Source of the DNA: Halanaerobiales bacterium
Lineage (GTDB): Bacteria; Bacillota; Halanaerobiia; Halanaerobiales; DTU029
Direction of reading: 5' to 3'
DNA length: 64,000 nucleotides
Assembly (NCBI GenBank): GCA_022360715.1
Contig: JAKSCG010000050.1
Coordinates: 1 to 64,000, forward strand
Translations under genes and position numbers: made by a program
Shown here: piece by piece, positions 52,001-62,045 of the stretch
Layout of the letters: each line of letters starts with the position of its first letter
Numbering within the stretch: position 1 is the first letter of the stretch
The notes under the pieces: model-generated
Told to the model about the DNA's origin: nothing
Databases searched by the model: none
The model's input: the letters and a program-made list of their open reading frames with translations, nothing else

Positions 52001-52872
52001 AACTTTAGAAAATCCCCTTTTATTACTACTGAACCGTAAATTGATGGTCCAACATGACTACCCAGAACTGCACTGATCCAGTTAAGATCAGTTTGAAAGG
52101 CGATCCCTTTTGTGGTAAGTTTACCGGTAATATTCGCCTTTAATTCCTCTATTTTATCTATTTCCAGACCGTGGACAAATCCTAACCGAACCTGCTCAGC
52201 TCCTGCTATCTCGTTTAAGATCAATTCTTCCATTCGTTGCAGTATTTTTTTCTTACCCCTGATTTTTTCCAGGGGCAAAATCTCACCATCACTTCCGTGT
52301 ATAGTTAAAATGGGGTATACATTTAAAATAGAGCCAAGAAAAGCTTGAGCTTTACCGATTCGTCCCCCTTTTTGCAAATAGGTGAGGTCATTTACCGTAA
52401 AATATACTTTAATCTGCTCCCGAACTTCTTCAATCCTGCTGACAATTTCCGTGATCGATTTGCCGGCTTCGATCAATTCTGCCGCCAGGATAGCCAAATA
52501 TCCTGCGCCAAAGCTGGCTGAGCGAGAATCAATTACCTTGATCTCAATATCTGCCAATTTCGCCGCCGCCATCTGCGCTGCTTCATAAGTTCCACTTAGT
52601 TTGGCCGAAAGATGGATCGAAAGGATCACATCATATTCTTGGGCCATTTCTTGATATTTTTTAAAAAAGAGACCGATTGAAGGCTGGGAAGTAGTAGGGA
52701 GTTGCTCCGTTCCCTCCATCTTTTTAAAAAACTCTTCCCCGGCTAATTCTAACCGGTCAAGATAGACTAAATCTCCAAAGTGAATGCTTAAAGGAACCAT
52801 TTCCATTTTATAACGAGCTAACATACCCGGATTTAGATCACAGGTACTATCTACAACTAATCCAATTTTCAT
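51997..52872 (-). CDS. DegV family fatty-acid-binding protein (FakB-like)
   Basis: 291 residues: KIGLVVDSTCDLNPGML, PTTSQPSIGLFF (fatty acid carboxylate site), SGTYEAAQMAA, VIDSRSASFGAGYLAI and GRIGKAQAFLGS. It presents fatty acids to the kinase FakA, whose gene lies 11 bases upstream. This would allow exogenous fatty acids to enter the PlsX/PlsY route encoded in the same window. Confidence 0.9.
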   Translation of the reverse strand: MKIGLVVDSTCDLNPGMLARYKMEMVPLSIHFGDLVYLDRLELAGEEFFKKMEGTEQLPTTSQPSIGLFFKKYQEMAQEYDVILSIHLSAKLSGTYEAAQMAAAKLADIEIKVIDSRSASFGAGYLAILAAELIEAGKSITEIVSRIEEVREQIKVYFTVNDLTYLQKGGRIGKAQAFLGSILNVYPILTIHGSDGEILPLEKIRGKKKILQRMEELILNEIAGAEQVRLGFVHGLEIDKIEELKANITGKLTTKGIAFQTDLNWISAVLGSHVGPSIYGSVVIKGDFLKL

Positions 52873-52883
52873 TAATTACACTC

Positions 52884-54527
52884 CTATTCAAGGGAAATAA
52901 TATAAGGATAAAGGGGCTGACCTCCGTTATATATTTCGATCTCGTCAAAATCAAACCCTTCATTTAAAGCCTTTTGCAACTCTAAAGCGTCTTCTTCCGT
53001 AACATCAGCACCATAATAAATCGTTAGTAGTTCTTCGCCTTTGACTATAGCTTTCAACAATTTGCTCACCACTTCTTGATAGCTATTACCGGTTACTTTT
53101 ATATCATTCTCATAAAGACCAATTATATCACCGGTATTAATCTTGATTCCATTTACCTTTGAATCCTTGATCGCAGTTGTAATTTCAGCAGTCCTGACCT
53201 TATTCATCTCTGCCTCCATTGTTTCCTGCAGTTCTTGCAAATCGGCCTCATGATTAAAAACAAGCAGACTATTGATCGCTTGCGGGAAAGAACGGGTCGG
53301 GACAACCTCAATCTTTTTGTCAGAAAGTGAAGCAGCCTGCCGGGCAGCAGAAATAACGTTTTTATTATTAGGTAAAATAATAATCTCCAAACTCTCAATG
53401 CTCTCAATAGCTTTCAAAAAGTCATTAGTACTGGGGTTCATTGATTGACCGCCGTCGATGATAATATTAACACCCATATCACTCAGGATCTTTTTAATCC
53501 CCTCACCCTGACCAACCGCAATTATCCCGATCTCCTGGCTGGCCGTAAACTCTTTCCGCTGTTTTTCTTCTTCCTTCTTTATCTTTTCTTCACTCTGTAG
53601 CCGCATATTATCAATTGTTATATCATTGACCGACCCTAATTTAAGTCCATATTCCAGGACTAAGCCGGGATGATTGGAATGAATATGAATCTTTACCACG
53701 TTCTCGGTTCCTACCACCAGGATTGAATCTCCATAACCCTCAATATCACTTCTAATCTGATTAATGCTCTTTTCCTTTTTCAGTTCAATTAACAGTTGGG
53801 TACAATAAGCATATTTCAGTTCGGTTTGAATGTTCCTTCTTTTTTTAGGCTTAACCAGCTCCAGTTCGGTATATTTGAAGGTTTTTTCTCCGCTTAGACC
53901 TTTCAGCATCCCTTCCAGAATAGTTAAATAGCCCTGACCCCCGGCATCGACTACTTTAGCCTCTTTCAGGGCGGGCAACTGTTCCGGTGTCTTATTGAGA
54001 GCATTCAAAGTAGCAGCAATCGTATTTTTAATAATTCCGACCAGATCAAGTTTATTATTAAAGGCTTCTTCAGCACCTTCAGCCGCTTTTCTTGATACTG
54101 TTAATATTGTACCCTCAACCGGCTTGAGTACGCCCTGATATGCCACCTCAGATGCCTTTTTCAGCGAATCAACAAAATTCTTCCTGCTAAAATTTTTATT
54201 ATTTTTATTAGCCAGATGAAAACCCCGTAAAAGTTGTGAAAGGATAACTCCCGAGTTTCCCCTCGCCCCCATTAAAGCCCCTTTGGCCAGGGCTGAATTT
54301 ATTTCACTAACATTATTTGACTCATTTTTTTTCACTTCTTTAACTGCTTCTAAAAAAGTAAGATACATATTAGTCCCAGTATCCCCGTCCGGCACGGGAA
54401 AAACGTTTAATGAATCAATTAACGCCTGTTGCTCTTTTAACCACAATAAGGCTGAAAATAGCATCTCTTTAAATTTATGACCGTCAATTTGATTTATGAA
54501 ACCCTTTGATTGTTCATTAACCTGCAT
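52884..54527 (-). CDS. DAK/DhaL-domain kinase, FakA-like (YloV)
   Basis: 547 residues. The N-terminal DhaL ATP-binding domain has NVFPVPDGDTGTNM and GARGNSGVILSQLLRGF; a central domain contains DAGGQGYLTILEGML and the C-terminal part is the YloV-type domain. It phosphorylates fatty acids bound to FakB. It overlaps asp23 by 11 bases. The asp23-fakA-recG order is conserved from Bacillus. Confidence 0.9.
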   Translation of the reverse strand: MQVNEQSKGFINQIDGHKFKEMLFSALLWLKEQQALIDSLNVFPVPDGDTGTNMYLTFLEAVKEVKKNESNNVSEINSALAKGALMGARGNSGVILSQLLRGFHLANKNNKNFSRKNFVDSLKKASEVAYQGVLKPVEGTILTVSRKAAEGAEEAFNNKLDLVGIIKNTIAATLNALNKTPEQLPALKEAKVVDAGGQGYLTILEGMLKGLSGEKTFKYTELELVKPKKRRNIQTELKYAYCTQLLIELKKEKSINQIRSDIEGYGDSILVVGTENVVKIHIHSNHPGLVLEYGLKLGSVNDITIDNMRLQSEEKIKKEEEKQRKEFTASQEIGIIAVGQGEGIKKILSDMGVNIIIDGGQSMNPSTNDFLKAIESIESLEIIILPNNKNVISAARQAASLSDKKIEVVPTRSFPQAINSLLVFNHEADLQELQETMEAEMNKVRTAEITTAIKDSKVNGIKINTGDIIGLYENDIKVTGNSYQEVVSKLLKAIVKGEELLTIYYGADVTEEDALELQKALNEGFDFDEIEIYNGGQPLYPYIISLE

Positions 54528-54879
54528 TCCCGACCCTCACTCCCTGTACGTTTACATCTATTTCTTCTACACTAATCCCAACTTTATCTTTCAGGGTATA
54601 ATTAACCCTTTCCTGTATATTATTTGCCACCTCATGGATATTTGTTCCATATTCAACAATAATATTTAACTCCAATTTAACTAAATCATCATCAATATCA
54701 ACTAAAACACCTTTACTTAAATTTTCCCACCCCAGAAGATGAGCTAAACCATCCTGGACTTTCCGCGAAGACATACCGACTAATCCATAGCATTCCATCG
54801 CAGCTAAACCAGCTATTTTAGATATTACCTCCCGGGCAATGGTAACTTTGCCGTATTCATTTGACCATTCTTTTTCCAT
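54517..54879 (-). CDS. Asp23/Gls24 family envelope stress protein
   Basis: 120 residues with the typical GKVTIAREVISKIAGLAAMECYGLVG start and a long beta-alpha core. Starting at the ATG at 54879, AAAAGAGGTG is five bases upstream. Members associate with the membrane under alkaline or envelope stress. First gene of the asp23-fakA-degV-recG operon. Confidence 0.9.
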   Translation of the reverse strand: MEKEWSNEYGKVTIAREVISKIAGLAAMECYGLVGMSSRKVQDGLAHLLGWENLSKGVLVDIDDDLVKLELNIIVEYGTNIHEVANNIQERVNYTLKDKVGISVEEIDVNVQGVRVGNAG

Positions 54880-54902
54880 TTTTTCACCTCTTTTCATTAA
54901 CT

Positions 54903-54931
54903 ATTCTACTATAATATATGTATTGATGCAA
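54903..54931 (-). promoter_or_regulatory. Sigma-A promoter of the asp23-recG operon
   Basis: On the minus strand TTGCAT and TAGAAT are 17 bases apart, just upstream of the asp23 ribosome binding site. Confidence 0.6.
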
Positions 54932-54993
54932 GAACAAAGTAACTTCTTTACTATATATAATACAACACATTCAAAAAAAATCCTTTTCCCCAC

Positions 54994-55023
54994 TTGCGAT
55001 ACCTTAGGCAGATATGTTACAAT
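54994..55023 (+). promoter_or_regulatory. Sigma-A promoter of rpmB
   Basis: TTGCGA and TACAAT are 18 bases apart. The predicted start is about 60 bases before the rpmB ATG. Confidence 0.65.
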
Positions 55024-55090
55024 ATATGCTAGGTATTTAAACATGTGCAATTTCAAACTGCCAGCAGTTGGTTTACGAGGAGGTGGAAAA

Positions 55091-55321
55091 ATGGCTAGGG
55101 TTTGTGAATTTTGCGGTAAGAGCAGTGTCCGTGCTAATAGAATCACCAGACGCGGTAAAGCCAAAAAAGAAGGCGGTATTGGTCGACATATTACTAAAGT
55201 GGCTGCCCGGCGACAAAAACCAAATTTAAAAAAGGTTAAAGCCATTGTTGATGGTTCACCACAAAGGGTAAAAGTTTGTACCCAGTGTCTGAAAACAGGT
55301 CTGGTTGAAAGGGCTTATTAA
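55091..55321 (+). CDS. rpmB: 50S ribosomal protein L28
   Basis: 76 residues: MARVCEFCGKSSVRANRITR, with Cys pairs CEFC and CTQC forming a zinc ribbon, and NLKKVKAIVDGSPQRVKV. AGGAGGTGG lies six bases upstream of the ATG; the reading frame is open further upstream but not coding. It is a single-gene unit divergent from asp23, as in Bacillus. Confidence 0.96.
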   Translation: MARVCEFCGKSSVRANRITRRGKAKKEGGIGRHITKVAARRQKPNLKKVKAIVDGSPQRVKVCTQCLKTGLVERAY

Positions 55322-55341
55322 TAATAGTATATATTTGCTGG

Positions 55342-55380
55342 AAAGGGTAGTTCTAGGAAGGGACTGCTCTTTTTTTATTT
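55342..55380 (+). terminator. Terminator downstream of rpmB
   Basis: AGGGTAGTT pairs with GACTGCTCT (with G-U pairs), followed by TTTTTTTATTT. Confidence 0.7.
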
Positions 55381-55391
55381 ATCTAGCTCAA

Positions 55392-55412
55392 AAGGGCAGG
55401 TAACCCTGCCCT
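55392..55412 (-). terminator. Terminator downstream of the RND efflux operon
   Basis: AGGGCAGG and CCTGCCCT form an 8-bp stem; on the minus strand TTTT follows. It lies 40 bases after the RND gene's stop codon. Confidence 0.65.
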
Positions 55413-55451
55413 GAGTACTAAACATTTAATGCTGCAAGAGGTGTTTATAGC

Positions 55452-58400
55452 TTAGCTTTCTGCTCCTGGTTTTTCACTCCTGCTGATCAATTGCTCACTT
55501 TTCCTTTCCAGAATTGAGTAAATAATCGGGACTACAAAAAGGGTTAAGAGGGTGGAGATACTAAGTCCACCGATCACCACTATGGCCAGTGGAACCTGTA
55601 CCTCAGCCCCTTCACCAATACCCAGGGCCAGCGGTAGCAGACCGAGGATAGTAGTTAAAGCAGTCATCATAATCGGACGCAGTCTGGTCAGGCCGGCCTC
55701 CAGAATTGCTTCCCGGAGGGCCTTGCCCCTTGCCCGTAAAGTATTGATATAATCCACCAGTACAATCGCATTATTTACTACAATACCAGCCAGCATAATC
55801 ACCCCGATGATTGAAAGGACCGACAGCTTTTGGCCGGTGATAAACAACCCGGGGAGAACTCCGATCACGGCCATTGGGACAGAAAACATGATGACAAAAG
55901 GATGTAGTAATGATTCAAACTGCGAAGCCATCACCATATAAACGAGCAGGATCGCTAGTAGAAATGCATAGAAAAGGTCAATAAAGGAATCCTGCATTTC
56001 TTTAAACTGTCCGCCATACTCAATTAAATATCCTTCCGGTAAAACAATATTATTCTCTATTCTCTCCTGGACACTTTTCATCGCTGTCCCCAGATCACTT
56101 TCGAACAGATCGGCGGTAATATCGACATAGCGCACTTGATTATGGCGCAGAATCTGGCGGGGACCCTTTTCAATAGAAAATTCAGCGATTCGTTTTAACG
56201 GAACTTTCGCCCCGGTAGGACTAGGAATTAATAATTCTTTAATCAATTCCGGGGTATTAACATCGGCCCGGTCCATCTTAATCGTTATATCGAATTCTTT
56301 GCCGCCCACTTCAAAACGGGTTGCCGTCTTTCCTTTAATCGCCGTCTCGAGCGTTGAGCCGATCTGGGCTACCCTCAAGCCCAACCGTGCAGCCAGTGAG
56401 CGGTTGACCTTTACCCGCAATTCAGGATTACCCTGGGAAATAGTATCTTCAATCTCTCTGATCCCACTGACCTGGCTAATTTCATCTCTGATTACCCTGG
56501 TCAGTCCTTCCAGCACTTCCAGGTCATCACCCTTAACCGTAATCACCACCGGTTTGCCACCCATCCCCCCCATCATATCCATTGAAGTAACAGATATTTT
56601 GGCATCAGGCACTTTTAAGGTGTTGCGCAATTCTTCCATAATCTCTTCGAGCGACCGCTCCCGTTCACTAGATCTTTTCAATTTGACATTTAAACTGGAT
56701 ATTTCGGTACTCCTACTCTCAAAAGACATCTCTCCGCTCGAACCAACATTAGTCAGTAAATACTCGACCTCCGGCATCTGTAAAATTCTCTCTTCAACAA
56801 TCGCTGCTACCTGATCTGTTTCTTCCAGGGAAGTCCCATAGGGTAGTTCGATCCGCACGGTAAATTGTCCCTGATCCATCGCCGGCATAAATTCACTACC
56901 GATCAGAGGAAAGAGGGCAATACTACCAATCATCGCAACAATCGTCAGCCCAATCACCCAAACCCGATGGGAAAGACACCAGTTTAGGCAGCGCAGGTAT
57001 AAACCATCCTTTACCCCTTGCGCCCCCTCTCCCTTCCTATCGTTTCTTTTTATTTTTAGAATTTGGGAAGACATCACCGGGATTAAAGTCAGGGAAACGA
57101 GCAATGAGGCCAGTAAAGAAAAGGTTACCGTTAAAGCCATCTCTTTAAAAAGGGATGAAGCCAGTCCCCCCACAAAAAGAATCGGCAGAAAAACAATAAT
57201 CGTGGTCAAGGTTGAGGCGGTAATCGCCATCCCCACTTCCTGACTACCCTTAATGGCCGCTTCTACCCTGTTGGCCCCGCTCCGGCGGTAGCGGTAAATA
57301 TTCTCCAGAACCACAATTGAATTATCGACCAGCATTCCTACACCCAGCGCCAGCCCACCCAGGGTCATCATATTGATCGTTAGATCACCAAAATAGATTA
57401 ACATAAAAGTAGTGATGATCGATACCGGGATGGCTACCGCTATAATCAAGGTGCTCCGAAAATTACGCAGGAAAATAAATAGAATCAGCACCGCCAATAA
57501 TGCACCAAACAAAGCATTTCGCCCAACATTGCCCAACGCTCTTTCAATAAAAGTGGCCTGATCCATCACCGGTATAATCTCCAGGTCGGGATTAACCTCT
57601 AAAATCTCCTTGAGTTCAGCTTTGACCAGCCTGGAAACAGTTACTGTATTGGCATCAGTCTGTTTTTGTACCAACAGGGCCACACTCGGGTTTTGGTTTA
57701 AACGGGCTTTATTATTCAGCTCTTTAAAAGTATCGACGATCTCGGCCAGTTCATCCAGATAGACCATCCCTCCGGCAGCAGGGATTAAAACCTCACCGAT
57801 CTGGTCGATTGAGTTAAATTTACCGGTCACCCGGACCAACAGCTCACTATTACCCCTTTTTACATGGCCGCCCGAAATATTCATATTTTCCATCACCAGG
57901 GTACTAACTACTGTCGATAAATCGATCTGATAATTATGGAGTTTGGTCTGGTCCAGAATAATTTGAATTTCCCGTTCCTTTCCACCGATCAGCTCTACTG
58001 ATGCTACTCCCTCCAACCTTTCTAACCGGGGATTAATCCGGTCTTCCACCAGTTTTTTTAAGGAGACCAGATCACGGTCACCAGAGATACCTAGCTGGAT
58101 CATCGGCATTAAAGAAGGGTCCAGTTTAATAATGGTCGGATTTCCCACCCCATCAGGCAGATAACCTTCGATCAGGTCCAGCCTTTCGCGGATATCCATT
58201 ACGGCAAAATCCATATCGGTACCCCAATTAAATTCGGCATAGAGCACCGCCATGCCACTGGAAGAAGTAGAACTAAGGGATTTAATATTGGTTACTGTGG
58301 CAATAGCGCTTTCCATCGGCCGGGCCACAATATTCTCGATCTCTTCCGGACCTACCCCGCTATAATCAACCATAATTACTGCCGCCGGGTAAACCATATC

Positions 58401-58517
58401 TGGATAGAGATCCAGATTAACCCGAAAAAAGGCTACTCCCCCCAAAATTACCATCAACAAAATTAACATTGTTGTGGTAATCGGTCGCTTGACCGCAAGT
58501 TCGGATATTCTCATCAA
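55452..58517 (-). CDS. RND efflux permease (AcrB/HAE1-type)
   Basis: 1021 residues with two repeats of a membrane bundle and large outer loops, twelve helices in all. The N-terminus RISELAVKRPITTTMLILLMVI, the TM4 proton-relay segment GMLVDNSIVVLENIYRY (one Asp where E. coli AcrB has two) and GIVVNNAIVLVDYIN in the second half are typical. It exports drugs or lipophilic compounds using the proton gradient. It overlaps the periplasmic adaptor gene by four bases. With the TolC-type gene it implies an outer membrane. Confidence 0.95.
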   Translation of the reverse strand: MMRISELAVKRPITTTMLILLMVILGGVAFFRVNLDLYPDMVYPAAVIMVDYSGVGPEEIENIVARPMESAIATVTNIKSLSSTSSSGMAVLYAEFNWGTDMDFAVMDIRERLDLIEGYLPDGVGNPTIIKLDPSLMPMIQLGISGDRDLVSLKKLVEDRINPRLERLEGVASVELIGGKEREIQIILDQTKLHNYQIDLSTVVSTLVMENMNISGGHVKRGNSELLVRVTGKFNSIDQIGEVLIPAAGGMVYLDELAEIVDTFKELNNKARLNQNPSVALLVQKQTDANTVTVSRLVKAELKEILEVNPDLEIIPVMDQATFIERALGNVGRNALFGALLAVLILFIFLRNFRSTLIIAVAIPVSIITTFMLIYFGDLTINMMTLGGLALGVGMLVDNSIVVLENIYRYRRSGANRVEAAIKGSQEVGMAITASTLTTIIVFLPILFVGGLASSLFKEMALTVTFSLLASLLVSLTLIPVMSSQILKIKRNDRKGEGAQGVKDGLYLRCLNWCLSHRVWVIGLTIVAMIGSIALFPLIGSEFMPAMDQGQFTVRIELPYGTSLEETDQVAAIVEERILQMPEVEYLLTNVGSSGEMSFESRSTEISSLNVKLKRSSERERSLEEIMEELRNTLKVPDAKISVTSMDMMGGMGGKPVVITVKGDDLEVLEGLTRVIRDEISQVSGIREIEDTISQGNPELRVKVNRSLAARLGLRVAQIGSTLETAIKGKTATRFEVGGKEFDITIKMDRADVNTPELIKELLIPSPTGAKVPLKRIAEFSIEKGPRQILRHNQVRYVDITADLFESDLGTAMKSVQERIENNIVLPEGYLIEYGGQFKEMQDSFIDLFYAFLLAILLVYMVMASQFESLLHPFVIMFSVPMAVIGVLPGLFITGQKLSVLSIIGVIMLAGIVVNNAIVLVDYINTLRARGKALREAILEAGLTRLRPIMMTALTTILGLLPLALGIGEGAEVQVPLAIVVIGGLSISTLLTLFVVPIIYSILERKSEQLISRSEKPGAES

Positions 58518-60067
58518 TTAATCACCTCAACCGGGTCCTGCTCTTTAATCAGTTTCTGTCCTTTAATAATAATTCGATCACCTTGATTGAGACCGGAGAC
58601 TACTTCGACTTCCTCCCCGTTAATAATCCCAATTACCAGATCTTTTCTTACGGCCCGATTATTTTCCACCAGATAGACATGGGGGGCTTGATCCAGCTCC
58701 AGTACTGCTGCGGTTGGAATAACGAGCGTATTGCTTGCACTGGCCGTTGTTAAATAAAGATCAGCAAACATTCCGGCTTTAATCAGGTGTTCTTCATTCT
58801 TAATCAATACCTTAATCTGAAAGGACTTGCTAACCGGATCAACGATCGGACTAATTACTTTTATTTCTCCCTCTAACCGTTGTTCCGGGAAAGCAAGTAA
58901 TTTGACCCGGGCCGGATCGTTTTCAGCAATTTTTAGTACTGTATCCGGCGAAAGACCGGCTACCACATAAAGCTGATTAATATCAACAATGGTTAATATC
59001 GGTGTACCCGGCCCGACCATCTCCCCTTCTTCATTATTGAGCAGGGCAACTATACCGTCACTCGGGCTCTTTATATAGGTATCTTCCCGGGCCAGCCGGG
59101 CTTGATCCAGGGCTGCCCTGGCCTGTTTTACTCCAGCCTGGCTAATTAATAACTCTTCGGCCCGGGCTCCTTTCTTAATTTTATTTAAATTGACTAAAGC
59201 AATTTTTTGGTTGGCCTGGCTGATCCCAAGCTGTGTCCGTGCTGCTTCCAGTTGTTGTTTGAGCTGAACGGGGTCCTGATAATTCTGCTCAGCCAACCGA
59301 TAATTATCCCGGGCCCCTGCATAACTAGCTTCTGCCTGTGCTTTGGAAATTAAAGCGCTTTCTAAAGCCGAATCAGTATTTTCCAGGGTGGAACGGGCAT
59401 TTTTCAGTTGGATCTCGGCCAGTTCAAACTGCTTTTTCGTCACTACCTGCTCCTGGTATAAATACTGGATTCGCTCAAACTCTTTCTCGGCCTGCTCTAA
59501 GCCATTTTGGGCCTGCTCCAAACTAATCTCTACCTGCCGGACCCTTTGCTCAGCCCCTGCGGCTTGTTTTTGCGCCGCTTCCAGTTGCAGTTCCGCATTA
59601 AGTAATTGTTGTTTCTGGACAGTCCGGTCTTGATAGATTGATTCCAAAAGTTCCAGGTTAATTTTGGCCCCTTCATAAGAAGATACGGCCTGGTCGTAGG
59701 CAGCCTCCGCCCTGTTTAGATCTTCGGTCGTAGCCCCTTTACTCAGCAGTTGATAATTAGCATGGGCTATTTCCAGGGCTGCCTCAGCCTGCTTGATTTG
59801 CAGATTGATCTGCTCATCATCAAATCTTAGCAGCAGATCATCCTTTTGCACCAACTGTCCTACCTCAACCCGTAATTCTTTAATGATCCCCCCGGTCTTG
59901 GCAGCAACCCTGGTTGTCATGTAAGGTTCAGTGACACTACTGATCACCTTTACTTCTTCTATCCCTTTAACACTCGGTATAACAACCTCTACCGGTGCAC
60001 TAACCGCCAATGCATGGCTACTAAAGACCAGTAGCAATATTAGTAAAGATATGATGCTATTTTTCAT
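58514..60067 (-). CDS. HlyD-family periplasmic adaptor subunit
   Basis: 517 residues, longer than the usual 350-400 because of an extended coiled-coil hairpin (about 100-330, Gln/Ala/Glu-rich repeats). A signal peptide (MKNSIISLLILLLVFSSHALA) has no lipobox. The lipoyl halves (GGIIKELRVEVGQLVQKDD and YIKSPSDGIVALLNNEEGEMV), a beta-barrel and a membrane-proximal domain follow. The longer hairpin may span a wider periplasm. Located between tolC and the permease gene with overlaps on both sides. Confidence 0.93.
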   Translation of the reverse strand: MKNSIISLLILLLVFSSHALAVSAPVEVVIPSVKGIEEVKVISSVTEPYMTTRVAAKTGGIIKELRVEVGQLVQKDDLLLRFDDEQINLQIKQAEAALEIAHANYQLLSKGATTEDLNRAEAAYDQAVSSYEGAKINLELLESIYQDRTVQKQQLLNAELQLEAAQKQAAGAEQRVRQVEISLEQAQNGLEQAEKEFERIQYLYQEQVVTKKQFELAEIQLKNARSTLENTDSALESALISKAQAEASYAGARDNYRLAEQNYQDPVQLKQQLEAARTQLGISQANQKIALVNLNKIKKGARAEELLISQAGVKQARAALDQARLAREDTYIKSPSDGIVALLNNEEGEMVGPGTPILTIVDINQLYVVAGLSPDTVLKIAENDPARVKLLAFPEQRLEGEIKVISPIVDPVSKSFQIKVLIKNEEHLIKAGMFADLYLTTASASNTLVIPTAAVLELDQAPHVYLVENNRAVRKDLVIGIINGEEVEVVSGLNQGDRIIIKGQKLIKEQDPVEVIN

Positions 60068-61346
60068 GATTAATTACCTCCTCAAAATGCTCGAACAAAG
60101 AACCGGTCTTATATAGTAAACTAACAAGATTCAAGTGATATTGATATTCAGCCTGCATCAGCATCATTTTGGCCTGTTTGACCATTGTGCGGGCATTGAT
60201 TAAATCGATATTTGTACCCAATCCGGCCTCAAATCGAAGTGAAGATAAGCGGAAATTATCTTCCGATTTTTCCAAATTGATCTGCTGCAACTCAATATTA
60301 TTCTGGTTTTGTTTTAGCTTCATTAATTGTTCTTCCAGCTCCAGGGCAATCATTTCCTGTAAATTCTTGGTTGATTGAGCTAACTGAGCCAGCTCTTTTT
60401 CGATGTTCTTTTGTTCCGAAACCGATTTCCTGCCGTCAAAAACCGGGTACGACAGCGAAAGGGAGAGGTCCCAGCTACCGTCTTCCAAAGAAAATTCCTC
60501 ACCCTGCCAGCCGTAGTTTCCGATTAAAATAATATTAGGATATCGATCCTTCTTTTTAAGCGAAAGGTTAAGCTCAGTCATCTCTTGATTAAGGGCAAGC
60601 AATTGGATTTCGGGTCTTTTCAGCAAGGCTTGCCGATAGAGATAATCAAACCCGGTTTCAATCTCTAAGGCCAGCTCCGGAACGATAAAATCGATCGCGG
60701 TTAAATCCGTTCCGATCATTATGCCCAGTGATCTCCTGGCTAAGTAAAGCTTATTCCTTGCTTCTCTTAGATTTTGAAGGGAATTACCTTCTTCGATCTC
60801 GACCTGAAGCAGGTCGGTTTTAAGGGCCAGACCGGCTTTGATATTAGCTTGAACAATTCTTTTATGTTCTTCAATCAGCTTCAGTGCTTCTTCCTCGATC
60901 TCCAACCTTTCCCGGGCCATCAATACCCCATAATATGAATTAATTATATTGTAGACCAGACTCTCTTTTTTCTGTTCACCCTGTAGAGCAATTAATTCAA
61001 TCCCCTTTTCCGCTAATTCAATCCCGGAAAGTAACTTGCCGGCCAGAAAAATAGGCTGTTGAAGGGATAGTGTGGTCCGGTAGACATTTGGTGAACCAAA
61101 TGGAACCTGCTCTAATCTTGTATAATTACTATTGAGTTTTATTTCCGGAAATAAGGACTTTTTAGCTATTTGGTAATCCCCTTCGGCTATTTCCCGGTCT
61201 AACTCACTTATAATTACTTCTGTATTATTCTCAATCCCTAATTTTAAGGCCTGCACCAGGGTTAATTCTTCGGCCAGGACCGATTTTCCCAATAAAAACA
61301 AAACAAACAAAGCAAATAATCCTATCGTCGAAAATCTCTTGGACAC
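60057..61346 (-). CDS. TolC-family outer-membrane channel protein
   Basis: 429 residues, with a signal peptide (MSKRFSTIGLFALFVLFLLGKSVLA) and two repeats of long helices with beta-strands: LTLVQALKLGIENNTEVIISELDREIAEGDYQIA in the first and RPEIQLLALNQEMTELNLSLKKKDRYPNI in the second. It forms the outer-membrane duct for the adjacent pump. It overlaps the adaptor by 11 bases and lies three bases after tetR. Confidence 0.93.
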   Translation of the reverse strand: MSKRFSTIGLFALFVLFLLGKSVLAEELTLVQALKLGIENNTEVIISELDREIAEGDYQIAKKSLFPEIKLNSNYTRLEQVPFGSPNVYRTTLSLQQPIFLAGKLLSGIELAEKGIELIALQGEQKKESLVYNIINSYYGVLMARERLEIEEEALKLIEEHKRIVQANIKAGLALKTDLLQVEIEEGNSLQNLREARNKLYLARRSLGIMIGTDLTAIDFIVPELALEIETGFDYLYRQALLKRPEIQLLALNQEMTELNLSLKKKDRYPNIILIGNYGWQGEEFSLEDGSWDLSLSLSYPVFDGRKSVSEQKNIEKELAQLAQSTKNLQEMIALELEEQLMKLKQNQNNIELQQINLEKSEDNFRLSSLRFEAGLGTNIDLINARTMVKQAKMMLMQAEYQYHLNLVSLLYKTGSLFEHFEEVINHEK

Positions 61347-61350
61347 TTTA

Positions 61351-61947
61351 TTACCTTCCTTCCCTTTTCTGATCAGTCATAATTCCAGCAGCCAAAAATC
61401 GATAAAGGAATTCCACCACTGCTGATTTTTCGACTTGACCTATCTTTAATAATGGGTTCATCCCTTGTAATAACCCGAGCATTGCCCCGGCCATTAAATC
61501 GGATGACTCATCACGGAGTATCCCCTTTTTGATCCCGATCTCCAGAAATTCCTGTATTTCTTTATGTAAAGACAAATACAGTTGAAAAAAATTATGACGG
61601 GTTTCTTGATTAATAAATTCCTGGTGATCGAGAAAAAACTGAAGATCTTTTTTGTTCTCCCGCATTTTTTCCACGCTTTCCTCAATAATACCCTTCAAAA
61701 TTTGTTGATAAGGTAGTTGCTGATTAATATTAGCGCGAATTCTCTTAATCACATTTTCAACCTCATGCTTCAACATCTCATTAAATAACTCCTCTTTACT
61801 ATTAAAATGCCAGTAAAGGGTGCCTTTGCCAAGCCCTGATTCGTCAGCTATGAGAGACATCGAAGTCTCATGAAAACCCCGCTCAAAAAAAAGCCCTTTC
61901 GCCGCTTGCAAAATCAAATCCCTCGTCTTAACTCCCTTTACTTGCAT
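61351..61947 (-). CDS. TetR-family repressor of the efflux operon
   Basis: 198 residues. The helix-turn-helix TSMSLIADESGLGKGTLYWHFNSKEELFNEML is classic TetR; the C-terminal ligand domain is divergent. It is the first gene of the tetR-tolC-hlyD-acrB operon, and two dyad operators lie upstream, so it most likely represses its own operon until a pump substrate binds. Confidence 0.92.
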   Translation of the reverse strand: MQVKGVKTRDLILQAAKGLFFERGFHETSMSLIADESGLGKGTLYWHFNSKEELFNEMLKHEVENVIKRIRANINQQLPYQQILKGIIEESVEKMRENKKDLQFFLDHQEFINQETRHNFFQLYLSLHKEIQEFLEIGIKKGILRDESSDLMAGAMLGLLQGMNPLLKIGQVEKSAVVEFLYRFLAAGIMTDQKREGR

Positions 61948-62011
61948 CTTTCACCCCTTGTTTGAAAAGTTAAGCCCATAAAAACCCCCCCAATTAAATA
62001 CCCTTCCTCCA

Positions 62012-62027
62012 GACCTACCGGTCAGTC
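62012..62027 (-). promoter_or_regulatory. TetR-type operator, proximal
   Basis: On the minus strand GACTGACCGGTAGGTC is a dyad (GAC-N2-ACCGGT-N2-GTC). It lies about 65 bases before the tetR start. Confidence 0.65.
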
Positions 62028-62045
62028 AATTACCAATAAAACCCA

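Noticed and set aside
54839-55090. N-terminal extension of L28 by an upstream in-frame ATG
   Set aside because: The extension reads through the promoter region and lacks any L28 similarity; the ATG at 55091 has the ribosome binding site.
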